Positions 42,600-52,321 of a DNA stretch of 64,000 bases are shown in pieces. This DNA comes from an uncultured Chloroflexales bacterium (GTDB lineage: Bacteria > Chloroflexota > Chloroflexia > Chloroflexales > Chloroflexaceae), in contig CAKZSI010000009.1 of NCBI GenBank assembly GCA_937918935.1, forward strand, positions 46,672 through 110,671, read 5' to 3'. Within the stretch, counting starts at the first letter, position 1. Each line of letters starts with the position of its first letter. Below the pieces are notes generated by a model. The model had not been told where the DNA came from. It did not search any database and saw only the letters and a program-made list of their open reading frames with translations. The position numbers and the translations under genes were made by a program.

Positions 42600-42932
42600 A
42601 TGAACGCTCCGCAACGTCCCGTACCACTGACCGACCTGCGGCGTCGCGCGCCGATCGCGCGACGTTGCATCCAGGATACTCTGACCCGCCTGCTCGGCGA
42701 GGTAGAACTGCGCTACGAATTTTACCGCGAGTGGAACGGCTGCTGGCGGGTGCGGGTTGACGTGGCCGAACGTGGCCAACTGGATTTTACCCTTCTCGAC
42801 ACACCCGGTGGGGGGCTCCTGGCCCTGCCCCGCCCTCTTCCCGAGCGCTGGCGGGCGGCAGGCGTGGTCGCCAGCGATGGAACCGTCTGGACCGTGGACG
42901 AAACGGGTGAACTGGCGCTTGTTTCGGGTTAA
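42600..42932 (+). CDS. Hypothetical protein, 110 aa
   Basis: Not recognised. Basic N-terminus (DLRRRAPIARRCIQDTLTRLL) and a beta-rich remainder (WRVRVDVAERGQLDFTLLD). GGAGG lies nine bases before the ATG at 42600, which decides for it over an ATG at 42585. No signal peptide. Convergent with the MBL gene. Confidence 0.6.
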   Translation: MNAPQRPVPLTDLRRRAPIARRCIQDTLTRLLGEVELRYEFYREWNGCWRVRVDVAERGQLDFTLLDTPGGGLLALPRPLPERWRAAGVVASDGTVWTVDETGELALVSG

Positions 42933-42969
42933 GACCAGGTTTCTCTGCTCTGGTTTGTGCTGGCCCGCT

Positions 42970-43980
42970 TCACACCGCCAGGTAGCGCGGGGCGGCGGCG
43001 TCGTCCTCGGCCACCTCGGCCAGATTGGCGACGGCGAGCATCCCCCGCTGGTCAAGATATTCCACATACGCGCCCACTTTCTGGAGAGCGAGGAGTTCGT
43101 CGTAGTCGCGCACGAACGGGTAGAGCCGGGTGGTGAGTTCGGCGATGGTGCTTGGCCGGGCGCAGGCTTCGTACACCCGCTCGATGTGCTGGCGCTGGGT
43201 GGCCTCGATCTTCGCCACCGCCGCGCTCAGGTCCAGCACCGGGCGGTCGTGGCCGCCCAGGCCCAGGCGCACATCGCTAAGGGCGGCGACCTTGCGGAGT
43301 GAGAGCAAGAAGTGATCGACGCCGTTGGAGGCCGTCAGGCTCTCGGGCGAGAGAAACAGCGAGAAACTGGGCAACACGTGGTCGGCGGTGAGCAGAATAT
43401 CGTCAATCTGGAGGCACACCTGGCCGGGGCAGTGCCCGGGGACGTGGATCACCCGAAACACGCCGTCGAGCAGGTCGCCGTCGCGCAGCACATCGTCCAC
43501 GGGCATCGAGCGCACGCTGTCTTTCCCGCCGCTGTACATTGCCAGCATACGCGCGACGCGCTGGTCGTCCACCCCGGCGCGGCGCAAGAAGACCCCCAGG
43601 CGGAAGCGCATAAGGGTCAGGCGCTCTTCGTGGTTGACGATCACCCGCCGATCCAGTTCGTGTACGGCGAGGGGCGCGGGGGTGAGGCCGCGCACGGTAT
43701 TCAGGCCGCCGTGGTGGTCAATATGGGCGTGGGTGAGCACGATGCGATTGATATCGCCCCAGTCCACCGCTTCGTCCCACTCGTCGCGGATGCGTGCCAT
43801 CCCCTGGAGCAGATCAGCATCGCTGGAACCCTGCCCGCTGCCGGTGTCTACTAAGGCGACATAATCTCCGGCAATTACCAGGTGCACATAGGCGCGAAGC
43901 GCCGGAAAGACTTGCACGGGCAGACGGTAGATGCGCGCCCCGCCTGCCGTTTCATAGCGGGTAATACCCTCCTGAGCCAT
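42970..43980 (-). CDS. Metallo-beta-lactamase fold hydrolase
   Basis: A 336-aa protein with the zinc motif THAHIDHHGG (HxHxDH), a later His in HVPGHCPGQVCL and Asp in LTADHVLP. The C-terminal helix region (VYEACARPSTIAELTTRLYP) is like the winged-helix tail of glyoxalase II-like MBL proteins. Thioester or lactone hydrolysis is likely; substrate unknown. The start at 43980 is chosen over an upstream extension lacking homology. Confidence 0.88.
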   Translation of the reverse strand: MAQEGITRYETAGGARIYRLPVQVFPALRAYVHLVIAGDYVALVDTGSGQGSSDADLLQGMARIRDEWDEAVDWGDINRIVLTHAHIDHHGGLNTVRGLTPAPLAVHELDRRVIVNHEERLTLMRFRLGVFLRRAGVDDQRVARMLAMYSGGKDSVRSMPVDDVLRDGDLLDGVFRVIHVPGHCPGQVCLQIDDILLTADHVLPSFSLFLSPESLTASNGVDHFLLSLRKVAALSDVRLGLGGHDRPVLDLSAAVAKIEATQRQHIERVYEACARPSTIAELTTRLYPFVRDYDELLALQKVGAYVEYLDQRGMLAVANLAEVAEDDAAAPRYLAV

Positions 43981-44188
43981 AGCGCCAGACCTCCTCGGAA
44001 CCCGCGCCTCTCCGCGCGCGGAACTCCTGCCTATTGTACGGCACGATGGGCACAGTTGGGCCGCCTCCCGGAGCATTGACGAAGCGCGAGCGCCCGGAGA
44101 GGTTAACGGAACTATACGCCCGGTAAGGGTGACTTTCTACAAGCACGGGCGCATCCCTGCTACAGTAGGCGCAGCAGGAGGATGGCCC

Positions 44189-45487
44189 ATGACCCACATT
44201 GAGCAGGAGTTGACCCGGCATCTTTTCCATCTCGGCCGCACGATCGGCGCCCGTCCGGCGGGATCGGCGGCCAATGTCGCCGCGGCAGGCTACATCGCGC
44301 GCAGCCTTGAGAACGCCGGCTTTACGGTTGAACTTCAGACCTACCAGTGCCCCATGTGGGAAGACCTGGGAACGACGCTTGAGGTGGGTGGCGTCGCGGT
44401 GCCAGTAGGGGCGAATCCCTTCTCACTGCCCTGCGACGTTCAGGCGCCCACGGTGGCTGCCGCCACGCTGGCCGAGCTCCAGGCGTTGCCAATGCGCGGA
44501 CAGGTGGCGGTGCTCTATGGCCAGGTGGCGGCGACGCCGCTGGCGCCCAAAGCCTGGCCGTGGAAGGGCGAGCACGACGCAGCCATTGTCGCGGCCCTGG
44601 AGCAAGGCGCGCCGGAGGCGGTGCTGATGGTGCAGACGCATGTGGCGACGCTGGCCCGTCTGATCGAGGACCCCGATCTGGCATTGGCTTCGGCGACGGT
44701 GCCAGCCGAGGTGGGCTTACTGCTCGTGCGGCAGCCGGGTGTGCCGGTACGGCTGCGGATCAGCAGCCGGCGTGGCACTGGCAGCGCCTGGAATGTGATC
44801 GGACGTCGCGGGTCGCACGACGAGCCGCGCGTCATGCTCTGCGCCCACTTCGATACGAAGATCGACACGCCGGGGGCATCCGACAATGCCGCCGGCGTGG
44901 CCGTGCTGCTGGCGCTGGCGGAGATGCTGGGGGCGCATCACCTGGGCATCGGTCTGGAGGTGGTGGCTTTCAATGGCGAGGAGTACCTGCCAGCGGGCGC
45001 CGCCGAGTACATCCGCCAATGCAGCGCCGACCTCGAAGCAATCGTGGCAGTGCTGAACTTCGACGGCGTCGGGCAGTGGCTGGCGCCCAACAGTATCACG
45101 CTCGTTGATGGCTCATCAGCCTTCGCGGAGGTGTTGGAGCGCCTGATGCGCCGCTACCCCGGTGTGGTGTGGGTGGCGCCGTGGCTGGAAAGCGACCACG
45201 GCTTCTTCGCGCTGCGCGGCGTGCCCGCCGTGGCCTTTTCGGCTGCCGACCGCCAGCCGCTGGAGCATACCCACGCCGATACGGTTGACTGGGTCAGCCC
45301 GTTCCGGCTGCGCGAGGCGGCCATGCTTGGGGCCGAGATCGTCGCCGCGTTGCAAGGAAAGCATCCCGCCTGGACCCGTGCTCCCCGCGGGCAGGAGGAG
45401 ACCGGGGAGGGCGAAGCCCTCCCCGCGAAACACCGTTCCTCACAACCGGGCGGGCAAGCCCCTACAGGAAGGCGCTCATCCCCGTAA
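44189..45487 (+). CDS. M28 family zinc aminopeptidase
   Basis: A 432-aa peptidase. Metal ligands are visible: His and Asp in VMLCAHFDTKIDTPGASDNAAG, the Glu pair in VAFNGEEYLPAGAAEY, and the distal His in HTHADTVDW. Residues about 100-200 may be a PA-like insert. No signal peptide, so probably cytosolic. RBS AGGAGG, ATG 44189. The last 30 residues (from RGQEETGEGEALPA) are encoded by an intergenic-type hairpin and overlap the convergent dehydrogenase gene by 26 bp, so the natural end may once have been earlier. Confidence 0.88.
   Translation: MTHIEQELTRHLFHLGRTIGARPAGSAANVAAAGYIARSLENAGFTVELQTYQCPMWEDLGTTLEVGGVAVPVGANPFSLPCDVQAPTVAAATLAELQALPMRGQVAVLYGQVAATPLAPKAWPWKGEHDAAIVAALEQGAPEAVLMVQTHVATLARLIEDPDLALASATVPAEVGLLLVRQPGVPVRLRISSRRGTGSAWNVIGRRGSHDEPRVMLCAHFDTKIDTPGASDNAAGVAVLLALAEMLGAHHLGIGLEVVAFNGEEYLPAGAAEYIRQCSADLEAIVAVLNFDGVGQWLAPNSITLVDGSSAFAEVLERLMRRYPGVVWVAPWLESDHGFFALRGVPAVAFSAADRQPLEHTHADTVDWVSPFRLREAAMLGAEIVAALQGKHPAWTRAPRGQEETGEGEALPAKHRSSQPGGQAPTGRRSSP
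45404..45424. repeat. Hairpin GGGGAGGGC-GAA-GCCCTCCCC inside a coding end
   Basis: Perfect 9-bp arms. Same family as the intergenic hairpins, but translated as part of the peptidase C-terminus. Confidence 0.75.
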
Positions 45488-46778
45488 TGGCCCGACCAAC
45501 GATCAGCGTATTCATCTCGTGGGTGCCTTCGTAGGAGTAGAGCGCCTCGGCGTCGGCGAAGAAGCGGGCCACGTCGTGTGCGAGCAGGATGCCGTTGCCG
45601 CCGAGGATGTTGCGCCCGATAGCCACCGTCTCGCGCATCTTGTCGCCGCAGTAAGCCTTGGCGAGCGAGGCCCGCTCCTGGCTGATCTTGCCGTCGCGGG
45701 CCTGAAGCTGGCTCAGTCGCATACAGAGAGTCTGCATGGCGGTCACATTGCCCAGCATGCGCACCAGGCCATTCTGCACGAGCTGGAAGCCGGTGATCGG
45801 CCGTCCGAACTGGATACGCTGATTGGCGTACTCCAGGGTGCGTTCGTAGGCCCCCATGGCCACGCCGGTCATCGCCCAGGCCACGTGGCCGCGGGCCATG
45901 CCCAGTTGCCGGGCCACGTCGCGGAAGCTCTTCACCCCGGGGAGCCGGTTGGCCTCGGGCACGCGCACCTGTTCGAGGCGAATGTCGGCGTTCTGCACCA
46001 CCCGAAGGGCGATCTTGCCCTCCAGCTTCTCGACGTGATAGCCGGGGGCGCCGCGCTCGACCACAAAGCCTTTGACCTGGTTGTCACTCAGGTCGCGGGC
46101 AAAGACAATGTTCAGATCGGCGAAGGGGGCGTTGCCGCACCACTTCTTGGCCCCATGCAGCACCCAGCCGTGCTCGTCGCGGCGCGCCGTGGTCGTCAGA
46201 CCCGCTGCCGCCGCCGAGCCGACCTCGGGTTCGGTGAGCGACCAGGCGCCGATCTGCTCGAAGCGCTGCATCGGCCCCAGCCAGCGCTGCTTCTGCTCCT
46301 CGCTGCCGAACAGATCGATTGACCCCATCGCCAGGCCCCAGTGGACGCCGAGAAAGGTGTAGATCGAGGCGTCCACGCGGGCCAGTTCCATCGCGATGAC
46401 CCCGCCGACCACGGGGCCAATGCCGCTGATGCCGTGCAGGCGATCGCCGAGCACGTCCCGGGTCATTGCGGCGAAGGAGGGGAGCAATTCGTGGGGAAAT
46501 TCGCCCCGCTCCCAGTAGGCGCCAATGATCGGGCGCACCCGCTGCTCCATATAGGCGCGGATGCCCCGCTGCACGGCCCGTTCCTCCTCCGTCAGCATAT
46601 CGCTGATGTCGTAGAAGTCGCTATTGATCGGCGGCAGCGTCTGTGGCCGCCGCTTGCTCGTGATACTCTTCAGCAACAGGCCGATCTCCTGTGGGCTGAC
46701 GCCGCCGAGCGTTCGCACCATGTCCGGAAACTTGAACAGTCGGGTGAGACCAGCCAGGGGTAGCGTAACGGGAGCCAT
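45462..46778 (-). CDS. Acyl-CoA dehydrogenase, glutaryl-CoA dehydrogenase-like
   Basis: A 438-aa flavoprotein. WSLTEPEVGSAAAAGLTTTA and WCGNAPFADLNIVFARD form the FAD/substrate site. The C-terminal SYEGTHEMNTLIVGRAITG carries the catalytic Glu in the glutaryl-CoA-type position. N-terminal 40 residues are extra. The partner ETF is not in the window. It could act in acyl, glutaryl or isovaleryl-CoA oxidation. Confidence 0.9.
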   Translation of the reverse strand: MAPVTLPLAGLTRLFKFPDMVRTLGGVSPQEIGLLLKSITSKRRPQTLPPINSDFYDISDMLTEEERAVQRGIRAYMEQRVRPIIGAYWERGEFPHELLPSFAAMTRDVLGDRLHGISGIGPVVGGVIAMELARVDASIYTFLGVHWGLAMGSIDLFGSEEQKQRWLGPMQRFEQIGAWSLTEPEVGSAAAAGLTTTARRDEHGWVLHGAKKWCGNAPFADLNIVFARDLSDNQVKGFVVERGAPGYHVEKLEGKIALRVVQNADIRLEQVRVPEANRLPGVKSFRDVARQLGMARGHVAWAMTGVAMGAYERTLEYANQRIQFGRPITGFQLVQNGLVRMLGNVTAMQTLCMRLSQLQARDGKISQERASLAKAYCGDKMRETVAIGRNILGGNGILLAHDVARFFADAEALYSYEGTHEMNTLIVGRAITGMSAFL

Positions 46779-47174
46779 GGAAGTCCTCCAGTCGTTGCAT
46801 AGCCGCCAGCGACGCCGCTGTCGCCAGCCGGCGGATCGCCATTGTTCCGCCGGGCCTGTTCTTCTCCTACCCCTTCGGGTCTGGCTGCGTGTCTCGGGGA
46901 TTACAAGACGCTGCGCGGTCCGCGACAGAGGCCGTATTCCCGGTAGACATGAGGAGAATCAGGCGAGGGATAACGCGATGCGTTAAGCATGTTATATCAT
47001 ATTTTACCCGGCTTTGTCAATGGAAAAGATTCTCATCTTTTGGAAGGGCATGGCGGGATGGGGCCGGGGAGTGCGGGCTTCTCCGGCCCCCGGCCCACGG
47101 ACGGGCGGGGCTGGAGGGGTGTGGGGAAGTCGGGGTTCGCCCGGCCCCCTGTTTCGCCGAAGCCTGGGCGCGGC
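46779..47174. other. 396-bp gap with the dehydrogenase promoter
   Basis: No gene is seen. It holds a clear minus-strand promoter (46991-47020) and a leader of about 200 nt to the dehydrogenase ATG; no known riboswitch was recognised. 47040-47174 is GC-rich trailer of the MFS gene. Confidence 0.6.
46991..47020 (-). promoter_or_regulatory. Sigma-70 promoter of the acyl-CoA dehydrogenase
   Basis: Minus strand TTGACA (47015-47020), 18-bp spacer, TATAAC (46991-46996), in the most AT-rich stretch of the gap. Confidence 0.75.
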
Positions 47175-48362
47175 CTATGCTTCGGCCCTACCAGGGGCGG
47201 GGCTGGCGGAGGGGATGGCGCATTGCCCGGACTCGGTCACGCTAAGGATCAGGCCCAACCCGAGCAGGCCGGCGCCGATCACCAGGGCGGGCAGACCGAA
47301 CCTCGGAGCGAGATCGATGGCCACGCCGCCGATGGCCGGCCCGCTGGCGTCACCGATCATGTAGGCGAACTGCGTCACCGCCGAGGCGGTGATCAGGCGC
47401 TCGCCGCGCAAGCGGGCACTGTTGCGGATGGTTGCCAGGGTGTACAGGCCGCCGCCGGCACTGCCCCAGACCACGCCGAGGAGCAGCAACAGCCAGGGCG
47501 CGCCCCGGGCCAGGGGCAGGAGCAGCGCGCTCAGCGCGATCACTGCCGTGGTTCCGACGATCACCTGGCGCCACGGCCAGCGGTCGGCCAGGGCACCGAA
47601 GGGGTACTGCGCCAGGCTGCCCAGCCCCATCGCGGTGACGATGCCGGTCGCCAGGGTCGAGCCGAAGCCGGTCTGTAGCCCGTAGAGCGGCAGGGCCACG
47701 CTCAACCCCGACTCGAACAGGCCGCCGAGCAGGGCCATGCCCAGCGCCAGTGGCCCGACCTGCGCCAGTGCGCCCCGCAGGCCGGCCTTGAGGGGCGCCT
47801 CGCCGGCCCCCGCGGGCGCGCGCATCGGCCAGAGCAGCGCCAGCCCTGCCAGGCCCGTCGCCAGGGCCAGCACCCGCGGCGTGGGGCCGTGAATGCCCGT
47901 CACCAGCAGGCTGCCGGCGCCAGCGAAGAGCGCCGCGCCGATACTGGTCTGGAACAGCGCCATTACCCGCCCGCGACTCTCCGGCGTGGCCAGTGCCGGC
48001 GCCCAGCTCTCGGCCAGGGTGAAGCGCAGGCCCGCGGTGAAGCCCGCCAGGGCAAAGCTGCCGGCCAGGGGCAGCGGACGCTCAAACAGCGCCAGGCCGG
48101 CCAACGCCAGCGCGCCCAGGGCCAGAGCCGCGCGGAAGACGGGTTGCTGCCCGTAGCGCCGGACCAGGCCCGGCGTGGCTGCCAGGGCCAGCATATAGGA
48201 GATGGAACCCACGGCTACCAGGCTGCCGATGATCCAGGCCTCCACGCCCCGCTCGGCCAGGGTCAGCGTGAGCAGCGGGGTGAGAATTGCGGCGGGCATG
48301 GTCTGGAAGAAGAAGCCCGGCAGGAACCGCCAGGTCCAGTATTGTGGGATGCGCCGTACCAT
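47175..48362 (-). CDS. MFS transporter
   Basis: A 395-aa inner-membrane protein with about 12 helices in two halves. LVRRYGQQPVFRAALALG and GALADRWPWRQVIVGTTA are the MFS loop 2-3 and 8-9 motifs. Substrate unknown; the type resembles drug or sugar efflux. ATG 48362 is preferred to one 32 codons upstream. Confidence 0.85.
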   Translation of the reverse strand: MVRRIPQYWTWRFLPGFFFQTMPAAILTPLLTLTLAERGVEAWIIGSLVAVGSISYMLALAATPGLVRRYGQQPVFRAALALGALALAGLALFERPLPLAGSFALAGFTAGLRFTLAESWAPALATPESRGRVMALFQTSIGAALFAGAGSLLVTGIHGPTPRVLALATGLAGLALLWPMRAPAGAGEAPLKAGLRGALAQVGPLALGMALLGGLFESGLSVALPLYGLQTGFGSTLATGIVTAMGLGSLAQYPFGALADRWPWRQVIVGTTAVIALSALLLPLARGAPWLLLLLGVVWGSAGGGLYTLATIRNSARLRGERLITASAVTQFAYMIGDASGPAIGGVAIDLAPRFGLPALVIGAGLLGLGLILSVTESGQCAIPSASPAPGRAEA

Positions 48363-48549
48363 AGTACCCTTCGTCCGACACCCAGGGCTGGTGCAATGTC
48401 CGCCTCCCGTGGCCAGGATTTCGTTGATGTTGACAGGTGTAGCCGCTAAAGCCAACAAAGACCTGAAGTTCGGGGCCGTTTACCCCGGGCCGCGTCTGGC
48501 CCCATTCAGCCTTACTCTACACCGTGGCCGTTGCGCGCCCGTGCCGCCC

Positions 48550-48582
48550 GGCGTTGCGGTGGGCGTTGCGGTTGGCGTTGCG
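48550..48582. repeat. Three tandem GGCGTTGCG units, 12-bp period
   Basis: GGCGTTGCG occurs at 48550, 48562 and 48574. Could be an iteron-like binding site for the neighbouring SARP regulator or a simple tandem repeat. Confidence 0.6.
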
Positions 48583-48660
48583 TGCGACGGGAGGGCGGGT
48601 ACAATAGCTCTGCGGGTGGAGGGGCGAAACATCTTTTACCCCTGACCTCCCTGCGGGCAG

Positions 48661-48692
48661 GGGTGTGGGAAACCTGGTTTCCCCACACCCCT
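48661..48692. repeat. Palindrome of the AAACC-N-GGTTT family, about 15-bp arms
   Basis: Arms 48661-48675 and 48677-48692 pair with one bulge around a single T. Confidence 0.8.
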
Positions 48693-48850
48693 CCAATCAG
48701 TAACTCCGCCCCCTCCCCGCTGCGTGAGGGAGTCCGGCTCTTCCCCCAACGGGGGGGGGGAGGGGGGCGGAAATCCAGGGCAACGTAGTTCACAGACTAC
48801 TTAGTCTTCTGAAACCCTCCCCTCGGCGGGGGGGAGCGGGGAAACGCAGT

Positions 48851-51844
48851 ATGAACGATGATGTTTCCGGGAGGGCGCAGCCCTGCCAAACCCTCCCCTA
48901 CGAGAGAACCGTCGAACTGCGGCTCCTCGGGCCGCCGGAGGTGCTGGCCGGTGGCACACCGGTGCCGATCGAGCGGCGCAAGGCCCTGGCCCTGCTGGCC
49001 TACCTGGCGATGCAGCCGGGCGAGCACGCCCGCGACGCCCTGGCGGCGCTGCTGGCCCCCGATGATGAGCCGGCCACGGCGCGGGCGGGGCTGCGCCGCG
49101 CCCTGGCGGTGCTGATGCCTATCTTCCGCCCGTGGCTGCACATCAATGGCGACCGGCTGGCCCTCGTCCACGACACGGGCTTTATCTTCGACGTGGAGCG
49201 CTTCCGCGCGCACCTGGGCGCGGGCAGCCGCGCCGATCTGCGCGCGGCTGTAGCGCTCTACCGCGGCGATTTTCTGGCCGGCTTCAGCTTGCCGGGCAGC
49301 GCCCCCTTCGAGGAGTGGCAACTCTTCGAGACCGAACGGCTGCGCCAGGAACTGGCCGAGGCCCTCGACCGCCTGAGCGCCCTGCCGGAGGCCGCCGGCG
49401 ACCTGGAGGCGGCGATCGGCTACGCCCGGCGCTGGCTGGCGCTCGACCCGCTGCACGAGCCGGCCCATCGCCGCCTGATGCAACTCTACGCCGCGGCAGG
49501 CCAGCGCACGGCAGCCCTGCGCCAGTATCGCCTGCTCGCCGATACGCTCGAACGCGAACTCGGCGCCGCGCCCGACCCCGCCACGCAGGCGCTCTACGAG
49601 GAGATCCGCCAGGGGGACCGCGGGCCGCAGGCCAGTCGCTGGAGCAGCGCACCGCCGCGACTCCCCGCCGCGCCGGGCCTGGCGGCGGCGATTGAAACCT
49701 CCGCCCTGCCCTTCCTCGGGCGCGAGGAGGAACTGCGGCGCATCGCCGAGGCGCTGGATGATCCGGCCTGCCGCATGCTCACCCTGATCGGCCCCGGCGG
49801 GATGGGCAAAACGCGCCTGGCGGTCCAGGCGGCGCAGCAACACGCGGCCTGCTTTCCCGATGGGGTGTACCAGATCTCCCTGGTCGGCGTGAGCAGCGGC
49901 GAGCGGCTGATCACCGCCATCGGCGCGACCCTCGGCGTCACCGGCCAGGGCGATGCCCTCGAGCGGCTCTGCGCCGCGCTCTACGACCGCGCGGTGCTGC
50001 TGGTGCTCGACAATCTCGATCAGGCCGTGGAGGGCGCTGCGCTGCTGCGGACCCTGGTGCATCGCACCCGGCGTCTCAAACTGCTGATTACCTCGCGCGA
50101 GCGTCTGAAGCTCCAGGAAGAGTGGGTGATTGACCTGGCCGGTCTGGCGGTTCCCGAGGAGGACGACGCGACGCGCGACCCGGCCACCTACCCCGCGGTG
50201 CAACTCTTCGCCCTGCGGGCGCGGCAGGTGCGCGCCGATTTTGAACTCACGCCAGAGGATCTCCCGGCGGTGGTGGAGATCTGCCGGCTGGTGGAAGGCA
50301 TGCCCCTGGCGATTGAACTGGCCGCGGCCTGGGTGCGTGTGCTCACTCCGGCGGAGATTGCCCGTGAATTGACCCAGAGCATGGCTCTGCTCACCACCAC
50401 CCTGCTCGATGTGCCGGAGCGTCACCGCAGCATCGAGGGCGTGTTCACCCAGACCTGGGAGCGGCTCAGCGCCACCGAGCAGCAGGCCCTGCGGCAACTC
50501 GCCGTCTTCGAGGATGGCTTTACCCGCGTGGCAGCGACCGACGTGGCCGGGGCCTCGCCGCTGGTCCTGGCGGCGCTCACCGACAAGGCTCTCATCCGGC
50601 GTGACCGAACCGGACGTTACGCCATCCACGAGTTGTTGCGGCAGTTCGCGGCGCGCAAGCTGGCGGCCGATCCCGCCGAGGAACGAGCCACGATGCTGCG
50701 CCTTGTACGCTTCTACGCCCGGCTGCTGGAGCGGCGCAATCAGGACCTGCAGGGCGCCCACCAGCGGCAGGCGCTCGCCGAACTCGACAGCGAGTACGAC
50801 AATCTCTGGAAAGCGTGGACCTGGGCCGTCGCCGAGCTGTGTCTGGAGGAACTGGCCCTGGCGCTCGACGGCTTCTACCGCCTGCACGAGGTGCGCGGCT
50901 GGTACAGCGACGGCATTGAGGCCCTCGAAGCCCTGATCGAGCGGCTGGAGCACGCGCCGCCCGAGGGGTCGCCTGCCGCGAACGGCGCGGTGCTGCTGGC
51001 GCGAGCCAGGGCGCGCGCTGGCGCGTTGTACTGCTGGATCGGCGCATTCGCCGCCGCCGAGCAACACCTGGAGGCGGCGCTGCCGGTGCTGCGCGCCCAC
51101 GATCAGGCCCTGGATGTGGCCTACACCCTCACCGGGTTGGGGATCGTTGCCAGCGAACGTGACGATGCGCCACGCGCGCAGCGGTTGCTAGAAGAGGGCC
51201 TGGCCGCCTACCAGGCCCTCGGCCACCAGCCCGGCGTCGCCTGGGCCCTCGACGCTCTGGGCGACCTGGCGGGCAGCGAGGGCGACTACGCCCGGGCCAG
51301 GGATCTCCTGACCGAGAGCAGCACCCTCTTCAGCGCCATGGGCGACCAGGTGAGCGCGGCCTGGAGCCTGTGCAGCCTGGGGCGGGTGTTGGGGCTGATG
51401 GGCGACCATGCTGCTGCGCGCCAGTTGCTGAATGAGAGCCTGAATATCTTTGAGAGCCTGGACGACCGCCACGGCACCGCTGCGGCCCACGCTAACCTGG
51501 CTGAGGGCGCCGCCGCAGCGCGCGATCTGGCGGCGGCGCGCCAGCACTGGCTGGCCTCGCTGCGGCTGGCCCGCGAGGTAGGCGTGGCGCCCTACGTGAT
51601 GGACGCCCTGGTGGGTCTGGCAACGGTGTTGAGCGAAACCGGCGCGCTGGAGCAGGCCCACGAACTGGCCGCCCTGGCCATGGCCCATCCCGCCACCTGG
51701 CGCGAAACGCTGGATGCGGCGCAGGCGGTGCTGGCAGCCACCCGTGTCGCGCTTGACCCCGCGACGGCGGCGCAGGCCGAACGTCGTGGCCGCGCGACGC
51801 CGTGGGAGGTGGCCGTCGCGCGGGTACTGGAGGCGGGGGCGTAG
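48851..51844 (+). CDS. SARP-BTAD / STAND ATPase / TPR transcriptional regulator
   Basis: A 997-aa protein. Residues about 17-100: winged-helix DNA-binding part (VELRLLGPPEVLAGGTPVPI). About 100-255: bacterial transcriptional activation domain. About 285-560: STAND/NB-ARC ATPase with TLIGPGGMGKTRLAVQAA (Walker A), VLLVLDNLDQ (Walker B) and LKLLITSRERL (sensor). About 600-997: TPR-like repeats. Such AfsR-type regulators switch on nearby genes on ligand or partner binding. The first 15 or so residues come from an intergenic-type hairpin. Target genes unknown. Confidence 0.9.
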   Translation: MNDDVSGRAQPCQTLPYERTVELRLLGPPEVLAGGTPVPIERRKALALLAYLAMQPGEHARDALAALLAPDDEPATARAGLRRALAVLMPIFRPWLHINGDRLALVHDTGFIFDVERFRAHLGAGSRADLRAAVALYRGDFLAGFSLPGSAPFEEWQLFETERLRQELAEALDRLSALPEAAGDLEAAIGYARRWLALDPLHEPAHRRLMQLYAAAGQRTAALRQYRLLADTLERELGAAPDPATQALYEEIRQGDRGPQASRWSSAPPRLPAAPGLAAAIETSALPFLGREEELRRIAEALDDPACRMLTLIGPGGMGKTRLAVQAAQQHAACFPDGVYQISLVGVSSGERLITAIGATLGVTGQGDALERLCAALYDRAVLLVLDNLDQAVEGAALLRTLVHRTRRLKLLITSRERLKLQEEWVIDLAGLAVPEEDDATRDPATYPAVQLFALRARQVRADFELTPEDLPAVVEICRLVEGMPLAIELAAAWVRVLTPAEIARELTQSMALLTTTLLDVPERHRSIEGVFTQTWERLSATEQQALRQLAVFEDGFTRVAATDVAGASPLVLAALTDKALIRRDRTGRYAIHELLRQFAARKLAADPAEERATMLRLVRFYARLLERRNQDLQGAHQRQALAELDSEYDNLWKAWTWAVAELCLEELALALDGFYRLHEVRGWYSDGIEALEALIERLEHAPPEGSPAANGAVLLARARARAGALYCWIGAFAAAEQHLEAALPVLRAHDQALDVAYTLTGLGIVASERDDAPRAQRLLEEGLAAYQALGHQPGVAWALDALGDLAGSEGDYARARDLLTESSTLFSAMGDQVSAAWSLCSLGRVLGLMGDHAAARQLLNESLNIFESLDDRHGTAAAHANLAEGAAAARDLAAARQHWLASLRLAREVGVAPYVMDALVGLATVLSETGALEQAHELAALAMAHPATWRETLDAAQAVLAATRVALDPATAAQAERRGRATPWEVAVARVLEAGA

Positions 51845-52321
51845 CCCGCAACGCGGGCACCGAGGATGCAGAGACACATGGCGCACTGCGACCATAAAAT
51901 ATGAGTTACGATCCCATTACCATCGCATCATCTGGCACTGCGGATACGCGCGGAGGAGCGGCTCAGGCACGTCCTCCCCGCGGCGCGGGTTGCGCGTCAG
52001 GGAAGTTGGCCCGCGACTTGCTTTGCCGGGCCTGGGAGGAGTGTGTTGGTTCAGAGACGGGTGCGGACGCAGGCGTGCTGCGTCCGTACATTAAAAGGAA
52101 AAGGGGCGTGGGGAAATCAGGTTTCCCCACGCCCCCTGAAAGGGGCTGCACGCCTGCCACAGAATGCTTCGGCCCTACACCCGGTACCTTTCAAATAAGC
52201 CAGGGCTCAGGGCACGGCTCACCGACCTGCCCCCGCTAGAAGGCGCCCCTCCCGGCCCCCCCGCCGGGGGGAGGAGCGGGGCTTTCCAACGGGAGGGGGC
52301 AAGGCGCTTAACGTATTGGCC
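51845..52321. other. 477-bp convergent gap
   Basis: No supported gene. It holds the palindrome at 52103-52135 and a GC-rich hairpin near 52230-52285. Short ORFs here lack family features. Confidence 0.55.
52103..52135. repeat. Palindrome of the GGAAA-N-TTTCC family, 16-bp arms
   Basis: Arms 52103-52118 and 52120-52135 pair with one mismatch. Confidence 0.8.

Larger units (their letters stand above)
48363..48850. other. 488-bp divergent region with repeats
   Basis: No gene is seen. It holds a 12-bp tandem repeat (48550-48582), a long palindrome (48661-48692) and a G-run near 48752. Confidence 0.55.

Noticed and set aside
48797..51100. 767-aa minus-strand ORF
   Set aside because: Antisense of the SARP-STAND gene.
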